This document shows positions 56,441 to 64,000 of a stretch of 64,000 nucleotides of DNA, piece by piece. The notes below the pieces were generated by a model. That model did not search any database. It worked only from the letters and a program-made list of their open reading frames with translations, and was not told where the DNA came from. How positions within the stretch are numbered: position 1 is the first letter of the stretch; each line of letters begins with the position of its first letter. The position numbers and the translations under genes are program-made. The stretch covers positions 1,984,001-2,048,000 of the forward strand of contig NC_020541.1 of the NCBI RefSeq assembly GCF_000230695.2, written 5' to 3'. Source of the DNA: Rhodanobacter denitrificans (lineage in GTDB: Bacteria; Pseudomonadota; Gammaproteobacteria; Xanthomonadales; Rhodanobacteraceae).

Positions 56441-56472
56441 AAAAAAAACCGGCGCCCCGTGAGGGACGCCGG
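56441..56472 (-). terminator. Terminator of the primase/CobT operon
   Basis: CCGGCG (56449-56454) pairs with CGCCGG (56467-56472), flanked on the minus strand by eight T (56448-56441). It lies 18 bp past the primase stop and may also help end the convergent 390-aa gene. Confidence 0.85.
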
Positions 56473-56489
56473 TGCTGTTGCTCTCTTGG

Positions 56490-57686
56490 TCATCCTGCGC
56501 GGCGCCGGCTGGCGTCGTGAAACGGAATGACCACTCGCTGACTAACAGCCTTCTGCAAACTCTCGACGAAGCGAATCGCCTCCTTTCCATGCTGGTTGTA
56601 GATGTTGAGCCAGTCGACACCCTTGGAACCTACGGGAATGGGGCCGGGCGGTAGGTCCGCCCGCACCTGGTACCCGAGGCCCTTTAGGGTCCCTTCCTCG
56701 TCGCTCATCGCCTTCTGGCCTTCCTCGCTGCGATCCAGATCACCGAACAGATGCACGCCCAACGTCCCCTCCGGCGGTCGGAACTGACGCAGAAGCGTCG
56801 CGTTCACTGTCGACCACACGGAGAAGCCGGTGAATGCGCCGACTGCCAGCGCGGTTTCCATACCCTCCGCGGCTCCGATCACCCGCCCAGGCGGACCCAG
56901 GCGAATGGCACAACCGGCCAAGCTCACGATCTCCGGCTTGCCCATCAGCTTCTTCGGGTAGCTCACCGGCGCCTTGCCCCACCCATCACGGGCGAGGTAA
57001 GTCCGATGAACACCCCGAACGCCGCCTTGCGGGTTCTGCAGCAGTGCCACCATGGCCGGGAAGTACCCGGATTCATCGTTCTCGTCGTCCCGATCGTCGT
57101 CCCGATAGAACAGCGATGGGAGGAATCGAACCGAATCCCACACTCCCGGCATTTCCCCCGGCACAGGCAGCCCGCGGGATTCCAGGTAACGCCACGCGAG
57201 CCTGGCGCGGGCATCCGTCAACGGGATGGCCTTTTGCCAGGTCTCGCGCATCCGCTGTACCAACGCCCGGTCCTGCTCCTCCATTTCGCGAGTGCGAGCC
57301 GGAGGTGCAGGCGGCGGTGGCGCGGCGCGGCGATGTTCCGCCTTGCCGTGACTCTGCAGCAAATGCGGTGCCACGATGCTCGCCACATCTTCGAGGACTT
57401 GGGGGAACGATCCCCCCGTTGCCCACATCAGGATGCCGAAACCATCGAGCCACTGCCGTTCACCATTGCGCACGAAGGCGTCGCAGGAATTGCAGATGCC
57501 CTGCCCACCGTCCGCGGTCTTGTGCAGGCGGAACCCATTGGTCCCGCCGTGCACTGGACAGGCGACGTGCCTGCCCTTCTTGGCGATCGCCGCCCCAAGC
57601 GTCGGGGCAAGCGATGCATAGATGTTGTCCCAACGCCCGCGGGCGTAGGACGCCACCTCTCTTGCCTCCAGCTTGAAGTTGCTCAC
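56490..57686 (-). CDS. Toprim-domain primase (plasmid/ICE type)
   Basis: 398 aa. The N-terminal CHC2-like zinc finger (HVACPVHGGTNGFRL and GICNSCDAF) is followed by a linker and a Toprim domain with VIGAAEGMETALAVGAF and VHLFGDLDRSEEGQKA. It resembles primases of conjugative plasmids and integrative elements that prime transferred strands. The start overlaps the cobT stop by 4 bp. It is last in the leftward operon before a strong terminator. Confidence 0.85.
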   Translation of the reverse strand: MSNFKLEAREVASYARGRWDNIYASLAPTLGAAIAKKGRHVACPVHGGTNGFRLHKTADGGQGICNSCDAFVRNGERQWLDGFGILMWATGGSFPQVLEDVASIVAPHLLQSHGKAEHRRAAPPPPAPPARTREMEEQDRALVQRMRETWQKAIPLTDARARLAWRYLESRGLPVPGEMPGVWDSVRFLPSLFYRDDDRDDENDESGYFPAMVALLQNPQGGVRGVHRTYLARDGWGKAPVSYPKKLMGKPEIVSLAGCAIRLGPPGRVIGAAEGMETALAVGAFTGFSVWSTVNATLLRQFRPPEGTLGVHLFGDLDRSEEGQKAMSDEEGTLKGLGYQVRADLPPGPIPVGSKGVDWLNIYNQHGKEAIRFVESLQKAVSQRVVIPFHDASRRRAG

Positions 57687-59407
57687 GCGACTCTCCTCAT
57701 CTTCTTGTGAATGACCCCGAACAACGCCCCGGCCAGTTCGTCCACCGCGTCGATACCGACCGCGCTGGGGAAAAGCCTTTCCACAGCTTGACGGCCACTC
57801 CCGATACCGACGCCGATGACCTCGACCCCGGACTGGGCGAACTTGCCGGCCAGCCGCTTGACCATCGGAACATCCTCCGGCTCGCCATCGGTGATCACCA
57901 CCAACAGCTTGCGCTCCTCTCGGCGTGACACCAGCTGCGAGGCCGCCCAGATCATGGCGCGACCCATCGGTGTGCCACCTGCGGCAGACAAGTCGAAGCG
58001 ACCGGCCACTCCCCGCGCTGCCTCGTCGAACTCCTTGAGGACTTCGATGGCGGGAAACGCGGCCGCGGCCGCTTTGCAGCCAACGATCTGGCTGATGCCA
58101 ACGGCCGTTGCCAGCGTCGCCTTCCTGGCGATCTCGATCGGCGTTCCATTCATCGACCCCGACCGATCAAGCAGGATTTGCACCGCCGTGTTCACCTTGC
58201 GCGCCACCTCCTTTCGGGCGAAGACGCGCATGTCGCCGGTGAACAACCGGTGGAGCACCCGCCCGTCCAGGCGAGCTCCCTGCCGACGGTAATCGACCTT
58301 TGCGCGGGCCTGGGCCTCCATGGCCGCCGCCAGACGAGTGCGCAACTGCTGGGATTGCCCCAACACTTGTTGCAGCTCGCCCTGTCCCTGCGCCCTCCGC
58401 TTCGACACTGCCAGCGGATCGGTCACCGGTCGAGCACGAACGCCCTCCTTTGCCAGCTGACGGGCTTCGGCCTCGACACCCTTTCGAGCTTCCTGCTCAA
58501 GGGAGGCGCCGAGCACTTTGCCCAAGTCCGTCGGGACGAAGTCGCTGGCCCCGGCACCCAAGGCCTGTGAAAGCGCCTGTCGGTCCGGTCCAGCTTGCGC
58601 ATCACCCGTCGATCCCTGTGCGTCCGACGACGACGCCGCATCGGCATCGGGGTTGGACCGGGCGCTTTGATCGCCGCCGGCGTCGGGCTGTCCGCCCTGA
58701 CCGGACGCATCGCCCTCTCTTTGCTGGGGGTCACCGGGTTGCGAGGGATCCGAGGGCTCCTGCGGCTCGTCCTTTGCCGCCTCCTCGACCAGCGTTTTGA
58801 TCCGGCGTGCCAGAGCCAGTGCATCGGCCGTGGTATCCAGATCGTCCACGCACCCGAGGAGTGCTTCGAGCTTGATGCTCGCCGCCCGCCCTAGCAGCGC
58901 CTGCAGCTTCGGCCACCAGATGGCAGCCGCGACATCGCATGGCTGCCCGAGGTACTGGCTGCGCAGCCGGGTCAGAACGCCCATCATCAGCACGTTCTGA
59001 GGCTCGGCCGTCTTCGCCATCTCCTCCGTGCCGAAGTCCCCTTCGGCCGCCACCACTCCCACCAGTTTCGAGAGCGATGCGGCCGAGCCGGGATACGTCG
59101 CATTGCGCATCGACTCCATGCGGATGTCCTCGACCACGTTGAGCAGGTTGGCCTCGAAGGCGTCACCCGCTGTGGCGTAGGTCGTGAAGTCAGTGAACTC
59201 GATATGGCCGGTCTCGTGAAACAGATAGCCCATCGCTTTCACTTCCAGTGTCTCGTCGCAGTCCAGCGGCAGATCGGGCAGCCGGATGACCCGGCCGTCC
59301 GTGCATGCGATATTGCCCCCGACGAAGACCTTCACACCCTGGCGACGGCCGAATGCCGCCGCCAGGATTGGAAGGGATCCGAAGATCCCTTGTACGCGCT
59401 TTCCCAT
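57683..59407 (-). CDS. CobT-like VWA protein with HExGH motif
   Basis: 574 aa. An N-terminal metal-site-like motif LFHETGHIEF (His64, Glu65, His68) is followed by a long acidic, Gln/Ser/Asp-rich linker (residues ~215-290). A C-terminal von Willebrand A domain has the MIDAS motif LLDRSGSMNGTP and downstream LLVVITDGEPED. It resembles CobT of aerobic cobaltochelatase and related VWA partners of MoxR/CobS ATPases, but no cobalamin gene is nearby, so a chelatase role is unlikely. The AAA+ partner is encoded two genes upstream. Confidence 0.85.
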   Translation of the reverse strand: MGKRVQGIFGSLPILAAAFGRRQGVKVFVGGNIACTDGRVIRLPDLPLDCDETLEVKAMGYLFHETGHIEFTDFTTYATAGDAFEANLLNVVEDIRMESMRNATYPGSAASLSKLVGVVAAEGDFGTEEMAKTAEPQNVLMMGVLTRLRSQYLGQPCDVAAAIWWPKLQALLGRAASIKLEALLGCVDDLDTTADALALARRIKTLVEEAAKDEPQEPSDPSQPGDPQQREGDASGQGGQPDAGGDQSARSNPDADAASSSDAQGSTGDAQAGPDRQALSQALGAGASDFVPTDLGKVLGASLEQEARKGVEAEARQLAKEGVRARPVTDPLAVSKRRAQGQGELQQVLGQSQQLRTRLAAAMEAQARAKVDYRRQGARLDGRVLHRLFTGDMRVFARKEVARKVNTAVQILLDRSGSMNGTPIEIARKATLATAVGISQIVGCKAAAAAFPAIEVLKEFDEAARGVAGRFDLSAAGGTPMGRAMIWAASQLVSRREERKLLVVITDGEPEDVPMVKRLAGKFAQSGVEVIGVGIGSGRQAVERLFPSAVGIDAVDELAGALFGVIHKKMRRVA

Positions 59408-59425
59408 GACTTCCTCCTTCGCTCG

Positions 59426-60394
59426 CTAGAGCATCGTGGCGGTAGCCAGTGGCGACACCTGCGCCGGCGGCGGAGGTGCAACGACCACCGCTTCCGGTTC
59501 GGGTTCGTGGAACAGGTCCGTTTGGGCCTCGTCCACCGTGATGACCCCCTCTTGCACCTGCAGGGAGCCGTGCGTGCGGACCTTGACCGGATCGGTCAGC
59601 AGTTCCAGCAGGCCACGCAACGCACTGGTGTGCGTCACGCTGAGCGTCGCGCACGTGCTGCCGATCGAGCCCAGCACCTCGCCGATCATCGACGCCACCG
59701 GTACCACCAGCGGATCGACCATTGCGAAGGAGCGGAGCTTGTTCGCCAGCACGCCGATCGAGGTCATGATGCGGCCCGAGACCTGGGCCTTGCCCTCGAA
59801 CGTCTTCTTGAGGATGTCAGTGGCGTTGTCGGCCACGTCGTCCAGGATCGCTTCGAGCAGCGAGCCCCGCGCGATGCCCATGCCGTCGTTCAACGGATCG
59901 TCATCGGCGTCGGCCGCCGGCCGCATGCGGTACATCATGTGCCGGAACCGGTAGCGGCTCCGGATGTTCGCCGGCGTCGGCCGATCCCTCGTCAAGAGAT
60001 TCTCCCAGCCCGGGTTGGACTGTTCCCATTCCTTGAACTTCTGCGGCAGCGCAGCTTCGAGGTTGTCCGCCTCCCGGACATAGGAGATGGCCAGCTGCTT
60101 CAGCACGTCGTCGAGTTTGCGCGCCGCCGCTTTCGGCACCGCCCAGCCTTTCAGCAGGGGGAAACCGACTTCGGCACAGGCTCGCTCGGCCCGTTTCTTC
60201 AGCGCGTTGAAAGGCGCTTTCAGTTTCGGATCGGCGTAGTGCTTCACGCCGGCACTGATGAGGTGCGCCGGTGGCATCTGGTCGGAAGGCAGGTCGCGGG
60301 TGCGCTCCACCTTGCTGGACAGCTCCGACGCTCGCACGTCCAGCTGCACCAGCACCACCGCGTCAAGCACGGTGGCAGGGTTGTAGTTGCTCAT
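59426..60394 (-). CDS. DUF3150 protein
   Basis: 322 aa, mostly helical, soluble. Opening NPATVLDAVVLVQLDVRASE and PPAHLISAGVKHYADPK match DUF3150, a family found with CobS/CobT-like genes on phages, plasmids and islands. GGAG precedes the start. It lies between a 221-aa gene and cobT (18-bp gap). Biochemical role unknown. Confidence 0.8.
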   Translation of the reverse strand: MSNYNPATVLDAVVLVQLDVRASELSSKVERTRDLPSDQMPPAHLISAGVKHYADPKLKAPFNALKKRAERACAEVGFPLLKGWAVPKAAARKLDDVLKQLAISYVREADNLEAALPQKFKEWEQSNPGWENLLTRDRPTPANIRSRYRFRHMMYRMRPAADADDDPLNDGMGIARGSLLEAILDDVADNATDILKKTFEGKAQVSGRIMTSIGVLANKLRSFAMVDPLVVPVASMIGEVLGSIGSTCATLSVTHTSALRGLLELLTDPVKVRTHGSLQVQEGVITVDEAQTDLFHEPEPEAVVVAPPPPAQVSPLATATML

Positions 60395-60474
60395 GTCGTT
60401 CTCCTGGTAGGAACCCCAGGGATCGACGCACCTCCCCCGTGGGGGCGATGCGCCCCCGTGGGGATGGTGATGAA

Positions 60475-61140
60475 TTACAGCAGGATTGCCTCGGCGACCG
60501 CACCGGATCCGATCAATCCCGGACGGGCGACACCTGACTCCAGAACGAAGTCCCGGAGCTCCTCCGGCAGGGCCTGTGCAAGTTCGTAGAGCTGACGGTG
60601 GTCGACCGCCCTGGTGCCACCGGGAGTGGGATAGACCTCGAGTGCGAGTTCCGCCCACCCTTCGTGACACCAGATCAGCGCGAGGGCCACCAGCGGCGAG
60701 TCGGAGGCCGACACCGCCGATGCGTCCCGCGTGACGTCCAGCGCGATGCGCGTGCCCCGTGAATCGGAGACGTCCACCCTGCCGGCCGCGTATGAACCCA
60801 CCAGGATGCCCGGAGGCATGGTGGATCCGGTCACGTGGTCGATGACATCGCCGGTGTGTTGGCGATGCACCACCACGTACAGGTAGGACTCCCGTCCGTC
60901 CAGCGCAGTTTCGTCGTCACGGTCGAACGTGAAGCCTTCGCCCACCAGCTTGTGCTGCTGGACGCGCGCCTCGAGCTCGACCGATCCTCCTTGGCACAGC
61001 TTGATGGGGATCCGGACCGGCCTCCCCTTGCTGCGCGTTGACTCGACCCGTCGCGTTACCGTGACGGCCTCCGGCTCGGTCGAGATGGTTGCTACCTCAT
61101 CCAAGCCGCCGGGGTGGGCCAATCGGAAATGGCGCTTCAT
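60475..61140 (-). CDS. Hypothetical 221-aa protein between cobS and DUF3150
   Basis: Not recognised. A beta-rich N-terminal half (EAVTVTRRVESTRSKGRPV; YLYVVVHRQHTGDVID) and a helical C-terminus (LYELAQALPEELRDFVLES). No membrane segment. It starts 1 bp after the cobS stop, so it is translated with it. A GC hairpin GGGGGCG-ATG-CGCCCCC follows its stop at 60441-60457 and may tune the downstream genes. Confidence 0.75.
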   Translation of the reverse strand: MKRHFRLAHPGGLDEVATISTEPEAVTVTRRVESTRSKGRPVRIPIKLCQGGSVELEARVQQHKLVGEGFTFDRDDETALDGRESYLYVVVHRQHTGDVIDHVTGSTMPPGILVGSYAAGRVDVSDSRGTRIALDVTRDASAVSASDSPLVALALIWCHEGWAELALEVYPTPGGTRAVDHRQLYELAQALPEELRDFVLESGVARPGLIGSGAVAEAILL

Positions 61141-61141
61141 G

Positions 61142-62122
61142 TCAGTCCCCCGTGTTGGCGGTCACGAAGCGATCCACGCCGATGTGTTGCTGGATCATGC
61201 TGTGCAGCGACTCGGACACCGCCGCCGACGTGCCGTTGGCGAGGGCCAGGTCCATCGCGTAATGGATGGGCTGGTGACCCCTGCGCTCGATGCCCGCGAA
61301 CTGTCCCGTCAGGCGAACCCAACGGACCAGCGTGCGGGTGGACATCGTCACGTCCAATCCGGTGCCGGCTTTGAAGCCCTCCCGGATCATGTTGGCGACG
61401 GCGATGAAGCCCTTCAGGACCTGTACGGACGTGCTCGGGAACTTCCGCTCGAGGAGCTTCAGTTCCGTGGGCTCGTCCATGTAGTCCACGACGACCTTGA
61501 GGAAGCGATCGCGGAACGCGAGGTTCTGCACCTTCGTGCCCACGTACGCGCCCAGATCGTCGCCGGCGCCACCGGTGTTGCTGGTGGCAATGAACGCGAA
61601 GCCCTGCGCCGCACGAACGAGCTCGTTGGTCGATGGAATGACCAGGAAGCCACGCTCGATGATGTCGTTCAGACCGGTGGCCGTGCCCGACTCCAGCAGA
61701 TCGCTTTCGTTGAGCACGAACGGCCACCCATTGCGGATGGCCATGGTCAGGGGGCCGTCGACCGTCATGGTCGATCCCTCGAACGCCACGATGCTGCTAA
61801 TCAGCTCGGGCACCTCCATGCGCTCGTGGGCCGTGACCGAAACCACCGGTACGTTGAGCCTGGCGCAGACCTGCTCGATGAGCGAGGTCTTGCCGGAGCC
61901 GGTCGGGCCGATCAGCTGCAGGCCTTCCTTGGTCCCTTCGGTCCAGGCCGAGTTGAGGAAGTTGTTCACGACCGACAGGTTGTTCCTGTCGAACGTGTAC
62001 GTCGCGTCGATCGCCGGAATGTAGGCCTCCGACTCCTGGCCGACCTCGCGCACCATGGCGGGGATCTGCACGTCGGGGCTTTCGTCGCCGAAAACCTTCG
62101 CACTGACGGTGGTGAATTGCAT
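61142..62122 (-). CDS. CobS/MoxR-like AAA+ ATPase
   Basis: 326 aa. Walker A GPTGSGKT (72-79), a Walker B-like FVLNESD and sensor-1 region FAFIATSNTGG mark the MoxR/CobS branch. The ~70-residue N-terminal extension is typical of CobS. MoxR-type ATPases work with VWA proteins as remodelling machines; the CobT-like VWA protein is in the same operon. The actual substrate is unknown. Confidence 0.88.
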   Translation of the reverse strand: MQFTTVSAKVFGDESPDVQIPAMVREVGQESEAYIPAIDATYTFDRNNLSVVNNFLNSAWTEGTKEGLQLIGPTGSGKTSLIEQVCARLNVPVVSVTAHERMEVPELISSIVAFEGSTMTVDGPLTMAIRNGWPFVLNESDLLESGTATGLNDIIERGFLVIPSTNELVRAAQGFAFIATSNTGGAGDDLGAYVGTKVQNLAFRDRFLKVVVDYMDEPTELKLLERKFPSTSVQVLKGFIAVANMIREGFKAGTGLDVTMSTRTLVRWVRLTGQFAGIERRGHQPIHYAMDLALANGTSAAVSESLHSMIQQHIGVDRFVTANTGD

Positions 62123-62146
62123 GTGTCTCTCCTTCGCTCAGATAGC

Positions 62147-62178
62147 AAAAAGGGGACACCCCCGACGGGAGTGTCCCC
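62147..62178 (-). terminator. Terminator/attenuator between the 183-aa gene and cobS
   Basis: GGGGACAC (62152-62159) pairs with GTGTCCCC (62171-62178), and five T follow on the minus strand (62151-62147). It probably reduces read-through into cobS, whose start is 25 bp on. Confidence 0.8.
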
Positions 62179-62188
62179 GCGGGGTGGG

Positions 62189-62740
62189 TTATGCGAACAG
62201 GAAGTCGTCCTGGTGCTCGTGCGTGTCCGCAGGAGCCCGATCTTCTTCCAGGTAGCCGCGAATCTCGGCCTTGAACTGATGCCACACCGAGGTGTAGATC
62301 GGCTCGGGGTCGAGGCCAGCGATGCGACAGCAGAACGCGAACGACAACGTCTCGTCCGGATCGCTGGACGGGGCGAACCACGTCAGCAACTCGCGCCGCC
62401 GGGCGGGGTCCTTGAACCCGCGCAGGCCTTCGAGGCTGGCGCGGATGATCCCATCGCAGAGCGCGACAATCTGCTGATCCGTCCACTCGCTGGCGACCGT
62501 ACGACAGAAGTCGTGAGTCGGCACCAGGAGCTCGCGGTCTGCACTCGGCAACACCGCAGCGAACAGGTCCAACTGCTCGGACGCACCGAACGCCAGGAGA
62601 TCCCGGCGCAGCTGCGCGATAGCACCCGTACGCAGACGCCTGGCATCACGACGCTTTTCGCGCCGGTCCGCCAGAGCGGTCACGATCCCAAGGGGATCGA
62701 GCACGGGCAAGCTGAGTTGCCCGAATATTTGCTTCAACAT
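62189..62740 (-). CDS. Hypothetical 183-aa protein upstream of cobS
   Basis: GGAGG precedes the ATG. A helical soluble protein (MLKQIFGQLSLPVLDPLG start, acidic end HEHQDDFLFA). Not recognised. Position suggests it heads the CobS/CobT operon, though a terminator-like hairpin separates it from cobS. Confidence 0.7.
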   Translation of the reverse strand: MLKQIFGQLSLPVLDPLGIVTALADRREKRRDARRLRTGAIAQLRRDLLAFGASEQLDLFAAVLPSADRELLVPTHDFCRTVASEWTDQQIVALCDGIIRASLEGLRGFKDPARRRELLTWFAPSSDPDETLSFAFCCRIAGLDPEPIYTSVWHQFKAEIRGYLEEDRAPADTHEHQDDFLFA

Positions 62741-63116
62741 GACGAACCTCCGTGCAAAAGACGCACAGAGGCCCGAGTGGGCGGCTGTGCGCGCCCAGTG
62801 GGCAAAAATTCCGGAATCGCTCCGGATAGCGTGCGGTGCAAAAGCACCACGGAAACGCTGGCCCACACCGAACGCGGGGAGGCCTCACGCGAACACCCGC
62901 GCGGGCGCTCGCGTGAAACCTCACGCAGTCATCGGAAGGCTTTGGTCGGCGTCACCACGAAAGCGGGACACGATTGCTACGGCGGTGCGCAGCGGAGGAA
63001 GGCCGCCAAGCGTGGGCGGGTCACGGCCGAGATCGGCAGCTGCATGCTGGAGCAATCCGGCCGGCCGTGTCAAGCCAATCCCCGGGCGGCTTGCGCCGCC
63101 CGGGATTCACGTTCAC
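62741..63116. other. 376-bp region without a gene; probable promoter region of the operon
   Basis: No convincing frame on either strand. It contains short inverted repeats around CGCGAACACCCGCGCGGGCG (62889-62908) and ends in the hairpin at 63077-63105. The promoter for the leftward operon should be in its left part, but no clear -35/-10 pair stands out. Confidence 0.5.
63077..63105 (-). terminator. GC-rich hairpin after the 284-aa gene
   Basis: CCGGGCGGC-TTGC-GCCGCCCGG, a near-perfect 10-bp stem, 12-40 bp past the stop. No T-run, so it is either a weak terminator or a 3'-end stabiliser. Confidence 0.6.
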
Positions 63117-63971
63117 TTACAACAGCACGACGGCTTGACTTCTAATGTCCTCAAGCCAGCTTGCGACCTCGCCCATGGGCTCCGATGCCGGTTCATCCCT
63201 TGCGAGAGCATCGGCAAATGCCATCCAGCTGGGGTTCGCCTCGAACGCATCGAAAGCCTTCCTGCTCTCTTTTAGCGCCCTCGCGTCGTCCAAGGTCCTC
63301 AGCAGGGACTGTGGCTCGCTGTCCGGCCATGATTTCCCGATGGCGTAGCCCGGGTGGGTGACCATCACGGCCTTTTGCGCGTGCATCATGGCAATGGCGA
63401 TATTCGCCATTGGACCTCCGTATCGGGCCATGACCAAGGCCGGCCCGGTAAGGCCAACGCCCGGCATCACTCCCTGATTACCTTCGATGCTCACGCGACC
63501 ATCTTCGTGAAGGAGGATGGCGGAGCATCCCAGCCTAGCTCGGTTCACTTTCCATTTCGTGAGGCCGTGTAGTTGGCTGCGACCCTGCGAGATGGCCTCG
63601 CTGGCCCTGATGATGTCATCCCGCGTCATCGCCAATGGGCGAACCGTGATCCACGCTGGATCCAACGTCAGCAAGGATAAACCACTGCTCCGGTCGAGTA
63701 TGTAGCCCTCCTTGCGCTTCCTTTCGACGATCTTCATGGCAAGGGCATTTTCGTCACCCACGTCGCCGGAGATGGGATGGCTCTTCGCGAGCACCATCGT
63801 TCGGCCATGGCGTCCGTTTCGGCATTCGACCAAACCCGCGCCAGTGGTGACGACGTAGTCCTTGTCCGATCCGTTCTGCGTGTTTCGCATTACATAGTGC
63901 ACAACAACCTCCCCGCCCTTGTGGGCGGTCAAGCCCGTGAAGGGTGGAAAAGATTCCGCGGCGTGCCGCAC
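63117..63971 (-). CDS. Hypothetical protein at window edge (about 284 aa, 5' end uncertain)
   Basis: The frame stays open to the window edge, so it may begin outside. A GTG at 63902 with GGAGG 5 nt upstream is an alternative internal start. The product (RNTQNGSDKDYVVTTGAGLV; GCSAILLHEDGRVSIEGN; GVMPGVGLTGPALVMARYGG) is not recognised; no signal peptide within the visible part. Confidence 0.6.
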   Translation of the reverse strand: MRHAAESFPPFTGLTAHKGGEVVVHYVMRNTQNGSDKDYVVTTGAGLVECRNGRHGRTMVLAKSHPISGDVGDENALAMKIVERKRKEGYILDRSSGLSLLTLDPAWITVRPLAMTRDDIIRASEAISQGRSQLHGLTKWKVNRARLGCSAILLHEDGRVSIEGNQGVMPGVGLTGPALVMARYGGPMANIAIAMMHAQKAVMVTHPGYAIGKSWPDSEPQSLLRTLDDARALKESRKAFDAFEANPSWMAFADALARDEPASEPMGEVASWLEDIRSQAVVLL

Positions 63972-64000
63972 CGCGGTGGTAACGCTAGTTGCGAGAGGGC

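Noticed and set aside
57683..62122. Aerobic cobaltochelatase CobS-CobT
   Set aside because: No CobN or other cobalamin gene nearby; operon partners are DUF3150 and a primase, as in mobile elements.
60929..63145. 738-codon plus-strand frame across cobS and neighbours
   Set aside because: Antisense to the CobS ATPase, whose Walker motifs are clear.

Overview
The window is high-GC DNA from a gammaproteobacterium of the Xanthomonadales (Lysobacterales), most likely the Rhodanobacteraceae (Rhodanobacter/Dyella-like). The first 18 kb has the gene order typical of that group: hrcA-grpE-dnaK-dnaJ, recN, a divergent fur/bamE pair, ratA-ratB, smpB next to tmRNA (tag ANDDNYALAA), two small cytochromes c, nfuA, a pterin dehydratase, and rluC divergent from rne. 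A possible structured small RNA with GGA hairpin loops and a strong terminator lies between a sensor kinase gene and fur.

From about 18.2 to 37 kb the window is mobile and partly decayed. A response-regulator gene cut off at about 18.21 kb, a KfrA-type DNA-binding gene with palindromes upstream, a frameshifted TPR gene and a truncated outer-membrane-factor gene look like debris from earlier insertions. Next to them is a Tn4651/TnXax1-like Tn3-family transposon. It has tnpT and tnpS diverging around a likely recombination core at one end and a 977-aa tnpA at the other. A 29-bp inverted repeat (28/29 matches) brackets it at 20367 and 36995.

The transposon carries a mercury-resistance locus with an unusual layout. 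The operon merT-merP-merC-(33-aa peptide)-merA-merD-merE continues into a group III truncated globin and a second FAD disulfide reductase; a patatin phospholipase follows. MerR (Cys82/117/126) is not next to merT. Between them lie an unrecognised 197-aa gene, a Bfd-like [2Fe-2S] protein and a bufferin-type cassette: DUF2282 precursor, DUF692 and DUF2063 maturation proteins. Three promoters with a 19-bp spacer and a GTAC-N4-GTAC-type (or near) dyad, as in classical mer operators, stand before merT, before the bufferin precursor, and between merR and the 197-aa gene. The sequence therefore suggests that mercury, through MerR, switches on a ribosomally made metal-binding peptide. This is the most notable candidate for an undescribed system here.

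From 37 to 64 kb the DNA looks like the backbone of a plasmid, genomic island or integrative element. It holds two SprT-like proteins (one without the catalytic Glu), two SRAP-domain proteins, a lexA-imuA-imuB-dnaE2 mutagenesis cassette split by two unrelated genes, many unrecognised genes, and a leftward operon encoding a CobS-like AAA+ ATPase, a DUF3150 protein, a CobT-like VWA protein and a Toprim primase. No integrase, conjugation gene, tRNA or CRISPR array was seen there.
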